Shown piece by piece: positions 10,060-22,560 of a stretch of DNA of 41,498 nucleotides; position 1 is the first letter of the stretch, and each line of letters begins with the position of its first letter. Where the stretch lies: assembly GCA_004151065.3 (NCBI GenBank), contig NWUY0304416565.1:1-41498 (forward strand), in the 5' to 3' direction. A model generated the notes under the pieces. That model made no database searches. It was not told where the DNA came from and was given only the letters and a program-made list of their open reading frames with translations. This DNA is from Larix sibirica (lineage: Eukaryota > Streptophyta > Pinopsida > Pinales > Pinaceae). The translations under genes and the position numbers were made by a program.

Positions 10060-11635
10060 AGGGATGCCCAACCTAGTCTTTATACCTGGAAGATAAGTAG
10101 AGGAGGAGAGGAGGACGGCATGATCCCTTTACTTACGAGCATACACGTGGCTGGTTATATACTTTAACTTATGCCGAAAGCCTAGGAGATGATGTTATGC
10201 CCAACCACACTTACCTTATGCCAGGATGGATTAGATGGCTATGGCTTTACCCCTTAAAGCACTAGGATAGGATATATTTACAGCATACCTTCCCTTGTTT
10301 ACAAAATAACCCACCTTGCTCTCTTGGATCGCAATCTTACTACTACCGATAGGAGTTGCTCGGTACCATGCCAGATTATGAGTGGTTGCTCCCGTATGCT
10401 CAGCCCTCCCCTCCCTCGACCAGTGAACCTCAATAGGTGGAAAACCTCCATCAGTTGGGGGGCATCAATCAAATAATCCATAAATGAAATCAAGAGGTAA
10501 CAGGGTATAATCACGTCTATAAGCAGTTCCGTGTAAGCACCACCCCCCCCACCTAGCTGTCTGTTCTGTCTTGTTTAGTAATTGTTGGGCAGGTGTAGAC
10601 CCAGGTAACATTATTAGTATTCCCATGAGAGGTGTACAGGTGGGGTATCCCATGAGGTGACAGGTTTCCGTAGGCCCAGTGAGCAGCAGTTGTAGGCCGG
10701 GCATGAAGTAGCCAAGCCAACAAGTGAAGTAGCCAAGTGGTTGAGCATAGTCAAGTGGGGTTGAGCAGAGTATTCCCGGCCAAACGGGAGCATAGTAGGA
10801 GTAGGGTAAGTGGGAAACACAGGGCTTAATGGGACAATCGGTCGGGTAACAACCTGCATCGGGTCAAATCCTCAATGCGGGTAACTTCCTCTTCCTCTAC
10901 CGGGTAACCTCAATAAGTGAACACGGGTACCTCACCTGGTATTTCATTTATGGTCGATGGGTGGGTAATTAAAACAACGAAAGATGACCTTGATGTACCG
11001 GAACCTATCAAAGGGCTTAAAGTGCTTCTAAACGATGTTGAAATGCGTACCAATTATGGAGGTTTTTCTTGATTGGAAGGCAGCCAAAACACTGGGCTAT
11101 AGTCCCTCCTCCTCGCCTAATTTGGAATGCAGGAATCAAATTTGGGGAAACTATATAGCTATATTCTTGAAACTGGCCCAGGCAATAAAATAGTAGAAGT
11201 GCAATCTTGGGCACCGCCTGAACACCTTACCTTTGCTTTTATTACCGGTCTTTCATACCTGGGCCCTTCTTTGCCCATATGAGCGAGGGGGTATTGGCGC
11301 CCCGAACCCGCATGAATGCTTATTAGTAGCTGCCATTCTCATCCCTCATCCCTCATTTAAGAGGAGATTGTCCGGTCTCTTTGATGTGGCATAAGCTTAC
11401 CACCGATAGGAAATATGTTACCTATAAACATAAAATTCATTGACATGGAGCTTTATGCATGGACTAAGAAGGGCTATAGGCCGAACTAAGGCAATGGAGT
11501 AGTCTCTAAGGAGAGAGTATAGTAGTTATGTACATGGAACTTCTCGTAATAATGCATAGAAAAAGCTCATTATTTATAAAGTGCTAGTTCATAGTCACAT
11601 GGGGAATTGAAACTGGTATAATATATTATGTATGA
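10060..11635. other. Intergenic spacer
   Basis: No gene was recognised. A run of C lies near 10541-10548, and GAAGTAGCCAAG occurs twice near 10705-10738. Minus-strand frames of 71, 79, 81 and 65 codons between 10299 and 11214 overlap one another in different frames and show no family motif. Confidence 0.5.
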
Positions 11636-12000
11636 CTGGCAGCTGTATGACAAGGATCCTCTGACAATGTGAATGGGAAAAGTTAAACCCTTCCCCTCGT
11701 ACCGCGGGAAAGACGCCTCTGGGTCGTATATATGCGAGTCCAAATTCAATGTATCAATGTGATATCATATAGTAATAGGTTTTGTAGTAGAGGTCTGGCC
11801 TGGGCAACAGTAGTAGTATAGAGAATAGTAGCTGTAGCACATTGCACTAGAACTAATGGGAATAGGTTATTCCCCTTCCGGCTGACACTACTATAAGCCA
11901 TCGAATATGCATTAACACATTGATTTCTTGTTACAATTGACAATGGAAAAGTTAATCGTGTATATATGCAATATCGGCGGCTGTATGGCAAGGAACCCTA
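11636..12000 (+). repeat. Diverged tandem duplication, unit about 280-340 bp
   Basis: GCTGTATGACAAGGATCC near 11641 recurs as GCTGTATGGCAAGGAACC near 11981. The block TGACAATG, then GGAAAAGTTAA, then TATATATGC near 11660-11730 recurs near 11938-11970. The linker between the shared blocks differs in length between copies. No protein-coding content is seen; the 81-codon minus frame at 11746-11991 lies in the repeat. Confidence 0.6.
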
Positions 12001-13610
12001 TGCTTGAAATTGAGTGCATATATAAATAACCTACCTAGCACTTATTTTCATGGTGCAGTACCGGCATTTTCATAACCACTATAGTTTTTTTAAGTCATCT
12101 CCATTGCCTGTTGATGGTGGCTTACCAGCTAGCAATGGACCTCCTGGGCACTTACTGACTTACTATTAGTCTTACTATTAGTTGGCAATGATTCATGTCA
12201 ACCAACCACTGGGAATAACTTTTATGTTAATCATAGGGTATAGGGGGGGTAAGCTCTAACTCTCTATCTATTATGGGGAACACTATTCTATATGGGAAGG
12301 GTAGTCGAGAAAGAAAGAACTTAGGACAACAAGTGTGGAACTTACTTAGTACCCCCCACTCCATTAATAGAGTTTGTCAGATCTTAGACTCTTAATATAT
12401 GTCATAACAGCCTAGTTATAGACGTTATACCTATCGTTAGCTGCAGAAACTACATACGCCATAGGGAAGGGGTCAGACGGTTGGGATACCTCATTACTTT
12501 TGGTTGTTGCAGCGCTCCTCATTACGCCTTAGGGATACGGTCAGGTGGAAGGTACTCTTATAAGACCCTTTATAGCTGCTGCTCATACAAAATTTGAAGG
12601 GAGGTCACTGGGATACCTCATTACTTTTGTTTATACTACTGGGCACAGACAGTCGCTTTTTGGACCTAGAATCTATCTCTTTTTTTTGACATACCCTCTA
12701 GAGTTTCATAAGTGATATAGGAAGGATTTTGTGCAGGCAGAGCAATAGTTATTTTTAATAGCACCTATCGGAACAAGATACAGCTTATCTAGTCCCTCCT
12801 TCTAACCTTTATTGGGGAACTGCGCAGGCACGGCCTTCTAGCTATATATATATATTTAGAGGTTTTAACCCTACCCCTGGATATATCAGATCCGGTAGGA
12901 TATAAATTGATTAAATTACTAGGTGGGGCGACAGTACTCTCCTCTCCATATGGTAGGGGGACACTGCTCTTCTCGGCTGGCAGACAGGCTTGATTGCTTT
13001 AATCGCTCTAGTGCTTTATTTAGATATCCGGGGGCGGATAGGTAGGCTATTACTATATTATTATTTAATGATCAAGCAGGTCATTTATGCGCTCGGCCAG
13101 ACACTAAACTTACTACTTATATGTACGTGGAAAATACACTTACTTATATACATATTTCATCACACACCATCGGGTGGCTGGAATAGGAATTACTCTTTAA
13201 TCGGGGTGCTGGTAAGGAATGGATTCTGTTGGGAACTCACCTCAGGCTGGAGGAAGGCTGGCCCAGTAACGGCGTGTTGTGCTCCACCAGCTTACGATTT
13301 ATATTCACGTATAATAATAATAGTACACTCTTCAGGTAGGGAGGGCTCATATTCGGATGATCCTGCTTACCTATAAATTACCTACTTTTATACCTTTTGC
13401 TTTTCTAATTTTCTTCATTTTATTTTCCGCATAGAGAGGTGGTACCCTTTATAGAGTAAATATTAATGTTATTAGCCAAATAAGAGTAGAATACATTTTA
13501 TCCGGGTTTAAGGTTGAAGGCACCTGCTGCGATAGAGAGAAAGGTTAGTTCAGGTTGATTGGTTCAGGGTTCACCCTGGCAGATTGATCTTTGGAAAAGT
13601 AAAAAACCTA
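12001..13610. other. Intergenic spacer with an unexplained 128-codon frame
   Basis: GGGATACCTCATTACTTTTG occurs near 12482 and again near 12609. The plus-strand frame 12990-13376 (128 codons) starts with a hydrophobic stretch rich in Leu, Ile and Tyr and ends in a Gly- and Ser-containing tail. I recognise no domain, see no promoter or upstream gene, and codon use looks like translated spacer. It is one of the longer frames in the window, so it is noted but not called a gene. Confidence 0.45.
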
Positions 13611-13622
13611 ACAGAAATTTTC

Positions 13623-15003
13623 TCAAATTGTAAAGGAAAGGGGAGGGGCAGCTAGAAAGTCAGCCAATGCTTGGCCCTTTACTGCTTTTTGGTGTACATA
13701 AGTTATTTCGAATTCTAAAAGTAGCAATGACCATTTCGCTAACCTTCCTGAGAGGACCGGTCGAGTCATGAGGTGCTTTAATTGGTCAGCTTTAAAAAGA
13801 AAACGTACGGGATGCAATAAAATAGAATGTCGCAGCTTTTGGGTCGAAAATAAAATATTAGAGCCAAGTATGTTGTTTCGATATAATAATATTTCTTTTC
13901 TGCACCCACTATTGTGCAGCTCAAATAATACAATTCGTCTTATTTACCTTCACCATTGTCTTGTGCAAGTAAAGCACCGAGATACTTTTCGTGGGTTGCT
14001 AGATAAAGGATTAGTGGCTTTCCTTTAATGGGAGTCGTTAATACCTCAGGTTGGAGAAAGTCTTGCTTGATGCCATCAAAGGCATTTTGGCATGCTTGGT
14101 CCCGGCCGGGCACATCCTTTTTCATGATTTGAGAAAATGGCTGGCATCTACCAAATAGATTTGATCTAAATCTCCTAATGTAGGCCAGATGACCTGAAAG
14201 GGTTTTTAGTTATATAAAGTTCTCTTGCAGTGATATCTCTTGTATTGCTTTTATTTTAGAGGGATCGATCTCAATTCCCCTGTGCCTAACCACGAAGCCG
14301 ATAAATTTGAAAGAAGTAAGGCCTCAGGCGCATTTAAGTGGATTCATCTTCAGCTAGTGCTTCTGCAGCCGTTCGAATACCTTTGCTAAATCTGATAAGT
14401 GATAATGTTTCATCTTTTTATTCACCACGACGTCGTCTACATAGCATTCGACAATGTAATAGAGTAGATCCTTAAATATCACCGTTATAGCTCCTTGATA
14501 CATAGCTCCTGCATTCTGAAGCCCACCAAACGGCATAACCTTGTAGCAAAATATGCCTTTAGGTCTTCGAAATGTTGTAAGTTCTTGGGAGCCATCTGAA
14601 TTTTATTATATCCAGAAGACCCATCCATAAACGACATAGCTTCGTAACCTACTGTGGCGTCTATGAGCAATTCTGTAATTGGCAAAGGAAAATCATCCTT
14701 AGGGCATGCTGCATTCAGGTAAAAAAAGTATAAAAAGACCAATATTTCCCATTCTTCTTCTTTACAGGTACAATATTGGCTATCCATGTGGGATATTTTA
14801 CTTCGCATATAAATCCTTCTTCGACTAATTTGTCTATTTCTGATTCTACCTTTGGAATCCATTTTGGACGGAGTTTTCTCTGTCCTTGCTTCACCGTCTT
14901 GGTATTTGAGTTTACTGCTAATCTGTGCATCGTGACCTTTGGGTCAAGGCCAGGCATTTCTTTATATATTATTAAAGCAAACACATAAAAGTGTTGTTAC
15001 AAA
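13623..15003 (-). pseudogene. Ty3/gypsy pol remnant: reverse transcriptase and RNase H
   Basis: Read on the minus strand, the order is that of a plant Ty3/gypsy pol. At about 14940-15003 is a stretch like VFA..YK.MPGLDPKV. At 14720-14890 is the finger region ending in VKKKNGK. At about 14620-14710 is ACPKDDFPLP followed by SFMDGSSGYNKIQM, whose Asp is catalytic. At 14432-14443 is the YVDD active-site box. At 13940-14125 the RNase H block begins (GKPLILYL), followed by YYLS and LALIF at about 13840-13935. At 13623-13730 is the KGQALADFL tail. The frame changes at least twice, one stop precedes YYLS, and no LTR was found attached. In life this enzyme copies element RNA into DNA; this copy is dead. 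Lineage is probably the Athila/Tat (OTA) side, by inference. Confidence 0.92.
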
Positions 15004-15077
15004 AATTATTTAGAATCTTGTATCTCTTCCGGTGTTAACATTGCACTTATGAATGTAGGCTGACGATCATCTTCTGT
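15004..15077. other. Junction between gypsy and copia remnants
   Basis: Only about 75 bases separate the Ty3/gypsy remnant from the Ty1/copia remnant, both on the minus strand. No LTR end, target-site duplication or tRNA primer site can be recognised in it. Recombination between two fossils or nested insertion followed by deletion would both fit. Confidence 0.4.
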
Positions 15078-15790
15078 GCGAGATCACTATGAATAAGTTA
15101 TAATGGTGAAGCACTACGAGATTCACTATCAGGAAAAGGTAATGCAAAATGTCCAAAGCATTATTTTATTGATGGTGTAAAAAAAGAGTAGGCATGATTT
15201 TCATTACTACATTTATTGATGCTTGAGAGTATTTACCAAAAATAAGAGCATGCAATCCCACACTGTCCAAAGCATATAGATTCTCATGACGTTGTCGCTC
15301 AGCAATCACCTTATTCGTCTTTAAATCCTTAACTAATACGGATTGGGAGTCAAAATAAGAAGCAACCAACTCTGAAGTAATTTTAGATATAAATTTGATA
15401 TTCTTTGGTTTTTGAGGGACAAGAAAGACATTCAGCATATGGAAGTTTTCATGTTTATAGGAAATTATAGTAGTCCCAATATGAGATATATCATGCAACG
15501 TTCCATTACCAGTAATAATTTTTGCAGTCTCAGAGTAAAGAATGAAATCTTTTAATATACTTACGTCCTTTGCAATATGATGGGTTGTGCCACTATCTAG
15601 ATACGAAAGCGTATCAGATGTAGATCCTATAGATAGGGCTAACATGTCATGATAAAGTGCCTTAGAATAAAAGTTAGGATCATATTTGCAAAAACACTTG
15701 ATAGCAGTGTTATTTTTAACCAATAGGCAAGTGACGACAACACCTTCTTTATCCTTCCAACATAAAACACTCCTAGAGTTTGGTCTAATG
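15078..15790 (-). pseudogene. Ty1/copia gag-pol remnant: zinc knuckle, protease, integrase start
   Basis: On the minus strand the main open frame (15166-15723, 185 codons) begins inside the gag zinc knuckle region (TAIKCFCKYDPNFY, with the Gly-His of the knuckle replaced by Asn-Asn). It continues into the aspartic protease with its active-site YLDSGTTHHIAKD. Next come the GNG block and the VPQKPKNIKFISK stretch, then the pre-integrase segment (ENLYALDS). Below 15166 the frame shifts and a second frame gives LPFPDSESRS and LIHSDL, the start of the integrase core with its first Asp. It then stops abruptly at about 15080. Reverse transcriptase is absent. Codons upstream of 15723 extend the knuckle (a CWKDK stretch). 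Truncation and frameshift make it a pseudogene. Confidence 0.9.
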
Positions 15791-16960
15791 TGGTCAATTC
15801 GTTAAGTTATTTTATGAATTGGTTCATTCACAAACATTATTGAATCACCATATAACAACTACTTTTGGTAGTATAGGCAATATTGAAGTTGTGCATACAA
15901 TTGATTACTAAAGAAGACATGTATAAGTTGGTTTGGTAAATTGAAAGAGCTATAATATTGAGAGCCAAGGTGTGGTACCACATCGAGCACATAACATATC
16001 TAAAATGATGAGCCCATTGACACACCCATGAAGGAATTATTGCTTGCTACATAGAACACCACATCGGATCCCCAACCTACCTCTTGGTTATTATGTCTCT
16101 TTCCCATTCCACATTTGGTCCTACAGTAGGTTCATCTATCTCTAATCCATTAATAGGTATAAACTCACACACCCATCAGTGTCAATTGAAGAGCATTTCC
16201 TTTGTGCATATAGCAAACATCCTAACACCTAATGCTTGGTCGACCTTGACCATACCAACAAGTAGTTCCATCATTATGCACCATTCCTAGGATCATCCCA
16301 TTAGTGCGAATTACCCTAGTTTTACACTCAGCTTAGCCTCCATTGTGGACCATAGCTTTTCCATTAGATTCCCTAAGAAATTATATCCTTTACCTCCGTG
16401 ACAACATAGACAAGGTCAATTTGCTATACTCAATAAGTTTGGAATAAAAATTGGACACCATTGTTACCCTCAAGGATAATATCATGCTTCAGTAGTTTTG
16501 AATCACTAGTTATGTCATCTAAAAGTATGTTAGTTTTATGTAATAACACTAGATTCGGTGTGAGTCGAAGGGTGAGGAGCTACGGGTGAGGCTTTTCAAT
16601 TAATCTATTTGTTCTTTGAACAAGTGGTAGTCAAATGGGTTTCAGTTTCCTCTAATGGCAGTGTAGTTGGTTCAAAGCTAGTAAGTCTATAAAAAGAAGA
16701 GGAAGGTAGTAATGATTTATTCTGCACTTTGTTGTTTTGTATAGGGTTAGACCTTTCCTATAGAATACAAATACCATATAGAATAATATAAATAAGGTAG
16801 CTGGCCGTATGTTTTTAGTGATAGAACAAGATGAAATATATAAAGGAGTCACTATTCTATTCTAAAGGTATAAATGGTGACAAATAAAGAGAAATACAAG
16901 GGATAAAAGGAAGTATGGAGTATTGGTCCTCCATATAGAATAATGGAGTCTCTTGTACTC
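15791..16960. other. Spacer, possibly decayed mobile DNA
   Basis: No feature is certain. This stretch lies upstream of the copia remnant, where gag would be expected, but I could not read gag motifs in it on the minus strand. The frames at 15837-16025 and 16652-16852 minus and 16084-16290 plus are unrecognised. The sequence is somewhat AT-rich, and its texture resembles decayed nuclear-type DNA more than the surrounding spacer. Confidence 0.4.
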
Positions 16961-17765
16961 TACCTAGTTTTATGCCTTATAAGGGAGATATGCATGGATT
17001 GTTAGGCCTGGTTTATAAAAAAATATCATCAAGAATCGATGTTATAAATACCTCAGGTAAGGTGTATCACGGGATCAATTTATATAATTATATAAAAACC
17101 TGGGGTATAAGCAACAATCCCAGGCATACACCCACATTAAGGAAGGAATTTAGGCTAGGTTATAGCTTCATGTCGTCTCTGTTGTATAATATGTTTTTGG
17201 AGCTTCTTTTTTGGAGCTTCTTCTTTTACTTTACTGAGACTCCTTAGTCAGAGTCATGGTGTTCATGGTCTTTCACAAACGCAGGACTCGCTACTCCTAG
17301 CATTTAACCTCTTACTTAGATATATAGTAGGGTTTATTTCTTATGGAGTAAGTTTATATTAAGAAAGTATATTTATTATATTAAGGTATTCTATAGTTAT
17401 TAAATTAAGTATTAGTAAATTAGGAAGGTCTTATTAATAGTAGTCTTTGTAACTAAAGGTTTCTCTCTCATAGTTGAGTTGGAGAGTAGGGTTTATGCCT
17501 TTAACAAGGAAGGAGTTCTTTCTCCTATATTAGTTGGGTATACCCCCTTTGAGTAGGTTTATTGAGCTTTAATTATTATAAAGGTCTTAGGAAATATAAA
17601 TTAGATAGGTTCTCTTATTTATAATTTGAGATTGGTAAGAAGGGATTAGGTAAGCTTATACTAAATAGGTATTAAATAGGTTTAATTCTTGCTATATTAT
17701 TTATTGATATAATCCATAGGAACCTCATTAGGTCTTAGAAAGCTATCAGTCTACATAACCATGTT
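16961..17765. other. AT-rich spacer
   Basis: The 91-codon plus-strand frame at 16972-17247 has no recognisable domain. From 17300 to 17760 the sequence is AT-rich with repeated TTATTA and TAGGT words and no long frame. The segment TTTTGGAGCTTC is doubled near 17192-17222. Confidence 0.45.
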
Positions 17766-19980
17766 TATTAAGATAAGGAGGCCAACAAACAAGTGAGACA
17801 TGGCCCAACATTTGAGGTTGCCGTTAGCTGATATCCTGGCTGAAGCATCAATCTGCCAGATTGCGCGGTCGGTAATGGACCTTTGACCAAAAGAAATAAG
17901 CCATCATATCTAGGAAAGGTAGCAAACGAGAGAGACGGTCTACGTACCAACGATACAATATAATAAAAATGGGATAGGGCGTAGTGACATGGTCTAAAAA
18001 AGAGAATGTATCACTCACATAGCGACATTTGAATACCAGGTAAGGCGCATAAGCAAAAAGAAAGCAAGCAATAGCCGAAGTAGAGTAAATTGTTCGACCT
18101 TACTCAAGGGATTGCACAAGCAAAAAGCCCCATTGTAGTGGGATCCCCCCTCCCTCCCGTTGAATGGATTTACAAAAGTATGCCAACAAAGAACGGGCCG
18201 TCAGGAAACAAAGAGAAGAGCTGCTAGGACGAAGATAAACTCGATGAGGGAAAGCTTGGTTCATGCGTGAGAGCCCTTGATCCTAACCCTTGGAAGCGTC
18301 AAAGGCTCGACTCAACGTAGAGGCACCAGTTATCTGTTCGGCCGGAGTGGACCAAACGAGGACTGACGAGTTTATAAGGTCATCAGGACGTGAAGCTTTA
18401 CAAGCCATCAACAGAATGTCTCAATTCGCTTTCGTCATCATATGCGGTGGAATCCATAAACCTGGGGTCTAAGCAATCTCTATCGGTACTTCGGGAATGA
18501 AGACAATAGTAGAGCATACCATGATTAGAAGATTATCCTCATTTGCATCTAAAGACACATGACATGTATTTCCTCTCCCTCCACTGTCGGTCGAACCAAG
18601 CGAAGAAAGAGAAGAAGGGCGTGCCTAACGTAGTCCGCCGAGCTCCTGCTCATTGCTCAAGCTACAACCGGCAAACGCGTTCCGGAAAATCAAGGTTATT
18701 ATCCTACTGGCCTTCGCTTCTTGCTTTCCTCTTTTCTGTCCCTGTCTTGACTCATTCTTTCCCAGCTAATAGAATGGATAGATTCACATCGCTTTATTCA
18801 CTTTCTTCTTCGGATAGGTGTCAACTATTATTTCAGCAAGAGAATTAGGTGCTTCAGAGCAAGAAAAAGAAGTCAGTTAAAAAGAAGAGATATCTCCATT
18901 CCTCTCTCCCCGGTAAAGACCAAAAGAAAGGCGGGAAAATCTGTGCTAAGAAGGATAGAAAGCAAGACGAAGAATTATATACCGCTTCCTTACCTTCGGC
19001 TGGCATTGAGGAGTAGTGTGCTCCAATCGTCTATGGGACTATACTTTAGCTAAATTATTAAAGAGGCAATTTGCACTTAAAGTCGTTAAATCAGGCTTCG
19101 GACAAGCGCCAGCGAGAAGCAAGTTCGGCTTTCGAGCCAGTTAGCGGGAGACTCCTTTGATTTGGTCGCTTACCCCCTTCTCCTTTCAGTATTTCCGAGT
19201 CAGCGGAAGCACACTGGTTCTAGTAAAGAAGTTGAGATTCTAGCCATAGCTTCCATTTCCTATATTTGAAAGAGGACCTCCCTTGTTCTTTCTACTCTGA
19301 TTGATAGACGGAACTCTACCTCACAACAAGCCTCCCAAACTAGGAGACCACCGCGAAAAAATCCTTTATGACGAGCTATTCGAACTATGCCCATCCGAGA
19401 CAAGCCTGCTCAGCCAATTCTTCCTCCTTTTCCGAGGAAGCATGGTCAAGAAATACTTTGACTTACTTTCAGGATGGAATTAAAGCAAGAAGACGGGCGT
19501 TAGCCGATGAGCAAGAGTGAGTCCTTCAGTTCCGGCTTTTTAAACCACTTTGTGTTGAAGGTGAGTCAATCTTCTTCCAAATTACCAAGCCGAAGAAGAC
19601 GAAAATACGGGCGTGGGCCAGAACGAGGCTTAGTCTGGTTTTCTTCGAGACCAAAATTAGTCCCTTTCTCTGTGCTGTACTAGCTCTCTTTATTTTGCTA
19701 CCTCTACCTTCATCACTACGCTAACGCTTGAGGCAACATCCCTTTGGTAAACTACTTTCTCTCTCATGATAGTTTGGCCAGAATCCATCGGTAGATTGGG
19801 TAGGACAGTCCGAAGATGAAGTCGGAACATTTGTGAAAGTGGGGTACCTGGATAAGTCAGTTCAGTGGACATATTCCCTTATTCCCTTTATCCGTCTTTA
19901 TAACTATGAATCTACTCAAGGAGGCAATGAAGCCGGAAAAGCGCTCTATACTTCCACTTCTTCAAAGCTTATTTATCCAA
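17766..19980. other. Plant-mitochondrial-style spacer
   Basis: The stretch is GC-moderate with many GAAAG, AAGAAG and CTTTC tracts, the texture usual for plant mitochondrial intergenic DNA. Open frames of 60 codons (18290-18472 plus), 101 codons (18543-18848 plus), 60 codons (19301-19483 plus) and 60 codons (19690-19872 minus) were compared by memory with cox, cob, nad, atp, ccm, rps, rpl, matR and mttB products. None matched. The 19301-19483 frame reads like an ordinary protein fragment (charged first half, aromatic end), so it could be a piece of a gene I do not know. Confidence 0.4.
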
Positions 19981-21780
19981 ATTAAACCATCACTACCATT
20001 TTTTTTCACTAAGGCCTAGGAGAGCACTCAATAGGATACCTTCATTGCTTAGCTCCGCATCAGAGGCAGAACCTGCCTTTCATAAGCTAGGTGGGGTCCT
20101 TAAGGCAATCCCACTTACCCTCTTTTGCACTCACGCCTCTCTACTACGTTTAGCAAACAGAGATAAGGTGCTTATCTACTCAGAGAGGCCGCGCATCAGA
20201 TATATAAATTCTAATAGATATTTTATTTATAATTATTTCTATTCACGGGCATCATAGAGACGTATTGCGCTATTCTATTTCTACTCTAGTACTCTAGGAG
20301 AGAGTTAGTTATTATAATACACTTAGATCAAAAATAGATGGACCATGAGCAAAGCACTTGAAAGGAAATACACCATGGAATTCTTGCAATGGTGGCAGTC
20401 TTAATTAATCAATAGTATATAGAAGGCCAACCAGGTTCAGCGCTTCCAGACCCATCCTATTTTTGTTTTTGGGGGTCAGGGATATTCTTTAGACTCTCAC
20501 CTTTAGGATTAGATTTTCTTCAACCCTCATCTTTAGTTTCTTCTTCTTCGGCAACCCACCTCACATTTAGTGGAATATCCGACGGGACTATTCTGAATAA
20601 CCTTATGCCGATCGGGCGGGCTTTAGAGAATAGACTTCTTTTTTATCTTCTAACGAAGCCAGAACCTTGGGGCTTAATGTGCTCGAGAAAGGGGATGCTT
20701 TTACAGACAGACTGAGAGTTACAACCCCTATCAACAGCAACAGCCCTTTCTTTTTACCCAGACCTGAGAGCTAATTTCTTTTTATTTATTTGGTTGGAAA
20801 AGGAAGGATGGGTTAGACAGGCTTACTTTTTTAAGGTTCTGGCCTATCACCAGACCGATGGTGCAACGATACATCCCCGGACAGAAGGACAAGCTTGAGG
20901 TAAGACAGACCTGCGTATCCTGATAGTTTGAATATAACCATGTTTGGCCTTCATCGCCTCTATATTTTAATTGACATAAAAACACATTGTTTTGCTAGGG
21001 TTACTCTTAAAATTAACCTTGTGCTTCATTGCTAAACCCTAGTAATCCTATTTAGGGACTCCTCCCTTGAGCTAGAGAAGAGCTAGTCTAAAGAGAGTAT
21101 AAGAGGGTTAGGTGTGGTTACATTGGCCCCCCTCTTAGTTATCCATAAGCCATCATTGGTTTTAGGGATTTCAATCTAAAGATGGTGGTTTTTTTGGTAA
21201 TAGGACGCAAATAAACTAGAAAATAGGGGAACTCCAATAACAAGGGATAGTGCTATTGCCCCCGATCCTTTGGATTAAAATCTGTTGTCCATGACTGAAC
21301 GTAAACCAAAGAACCTGCAATATTCCAAGTCCCTAATTGCAAAACTTGCCTCCCTGCAGCTTTATTATTTAACAAAAGGCTAAAAGTTTTACCATTTATC
21401 CAATTATGAAAAAGTGATTTTCACTTTTTTGTGCTTTCCTATTTTAATGCGGATCATGGGATTCATGTGACCAGGTTTCGATTGTTGAGCGATAAACGTG
21501 TGGGGATGATTCTCTGCATTGTTCATCGACGTGATCGGTGTGGGATTTTTGGGGTCATTATTAGTGAGGAGGAGCTATATAACTATGTCTTCATGCTACT
21601 CTTCTTATTCTCGACCAGCCGTGGCAGAAGTGTAGGTAGCTACCTCGCTAGGTATATTAGGACCAACAAATCTTCTAAACATTCCTACCAATATTTCCAA
21701 CATATTACTACAGTGATGCTTAAGTTATTATTTATTCAATGAGGATGAATTCAGAAGACATTGTGGGTAGACAAATAAAT
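19981..21780. other. Intergenic spacer
   Basis: No gene was recognised. The frames at 20045-20257 plus, 20782-20985 minus and 21431-21742 plus (103 codons) have no family motif. An AT-rich patch lies at about 20200-20340. Confidence 0.4.
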
Positions 21781-21935
21781 GGCTCTAATACCACTTGTCT
21801 AATACCACTTGGAGTAAAACCAGTGATACTTTATATCTCAATTTATTATTCCAGTCTGGATTACAATAATGAATGACTTACATTATATAGGGCCTTAGTG
21901 AAGAGACACAACTCTTAACAACCCTCATTACATGA
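21781..21935 (-). mobile_element. LTR end and primer-binding-site remnant (probably Ty1/copia)
   Basis: Read on the minus strand, 21798-21782 gives ACAAGTGGTATTAGAGCC. This differs by one base from the plant retrotransposon junction in which the primer-binding site TGGTATCAGAGC pairs with initiator methionine tRNA. The part GTGGTATTAGA is doubled (21783-21793 and 21799-21809). Upstream on that strand, up to about 21935, lie a TATATAATG box and a T-rich tail, as expected of an LTR. The outer LTR end was not found. The neighbouring plus-strand integrase remnant is on the opposite strand, so the two belong to different insertions. Confidence 0.6.
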
Positions 21936-21939
21936 AATA

Positions 21940-22560
21940 ATGATAATATTTTTATTAAAATTAGTTATATTACAATCATATTTCAAGTATTGCTGGACAT
22001 TTTCACATTGGAAAAATAGTAACAAATTGACAGAGGTTTATTGGCTAAAGATGCATAAGCAAGTTTCTAAGCTCATACACAACTACGTGATATGTAGTAC
22101 TAGTAAACCTAGCAATAGAAAACTCATACTTTATATACCTATGCCGGTCCCTAGTAGACCATGGTAAAGTATCTCTATGGATTTTTTCGAAGGAGTACCA
22201 ATGAAAGAGTGAGGACAATATTATTTATTTGTAGTCATGTATAGATTAAACACAATGTGTGTGCTTATTCTGTCCAAGAAGACCAGTAAAGGTCATGAAG
22301 TAGCTTAATTATCTTAACACAAATGTATCTGTGTATTTTGGGCTACCTACATTGATTGTATTTTATTGAGACTCCATATTGTTGGAGACTTTTTGGACAA
22401 CATTGTGGGAAAGAAAGGACATGAAACAGAAGTACTCTACAGCTTTCCATCCCCATATAGATGGGTAGATAGAAGTGGTGAATAGGAATTATGGTGCAGT
22501 TGTTTAAAGGATATAATAAAAAGTATTTGAATATTTGGGGGTTAGAAGGAGCTGTCCCAA
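21940..22560 (+). pseudogene. Ty3/gypsy integrase remnant
   Basis: The plus-strand frame 21940-22167 holds the zinc-binding region of a gypsy integrase: YWLKMHKQVSK, then a C..C position of which only the second Cys remains (NYVICSTSKP), then PMPVPSRPW. After a stop the core domain follows. ISMDF at about 22171-22185 carries the first catalytic Asp, VVMYRLNTMCVLI lies at 22229-22270, and AFHP.IDG.IEVVNR at 22441-22487 includes the Glu. Stops interrupt at least six places, and the second Asp segment is not recognisable. Integrase inserts element DNA into the host chromosome; this copy cannot. No RT, RNase H or LTR of the same element adjoins it. Confidence 0.88.
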
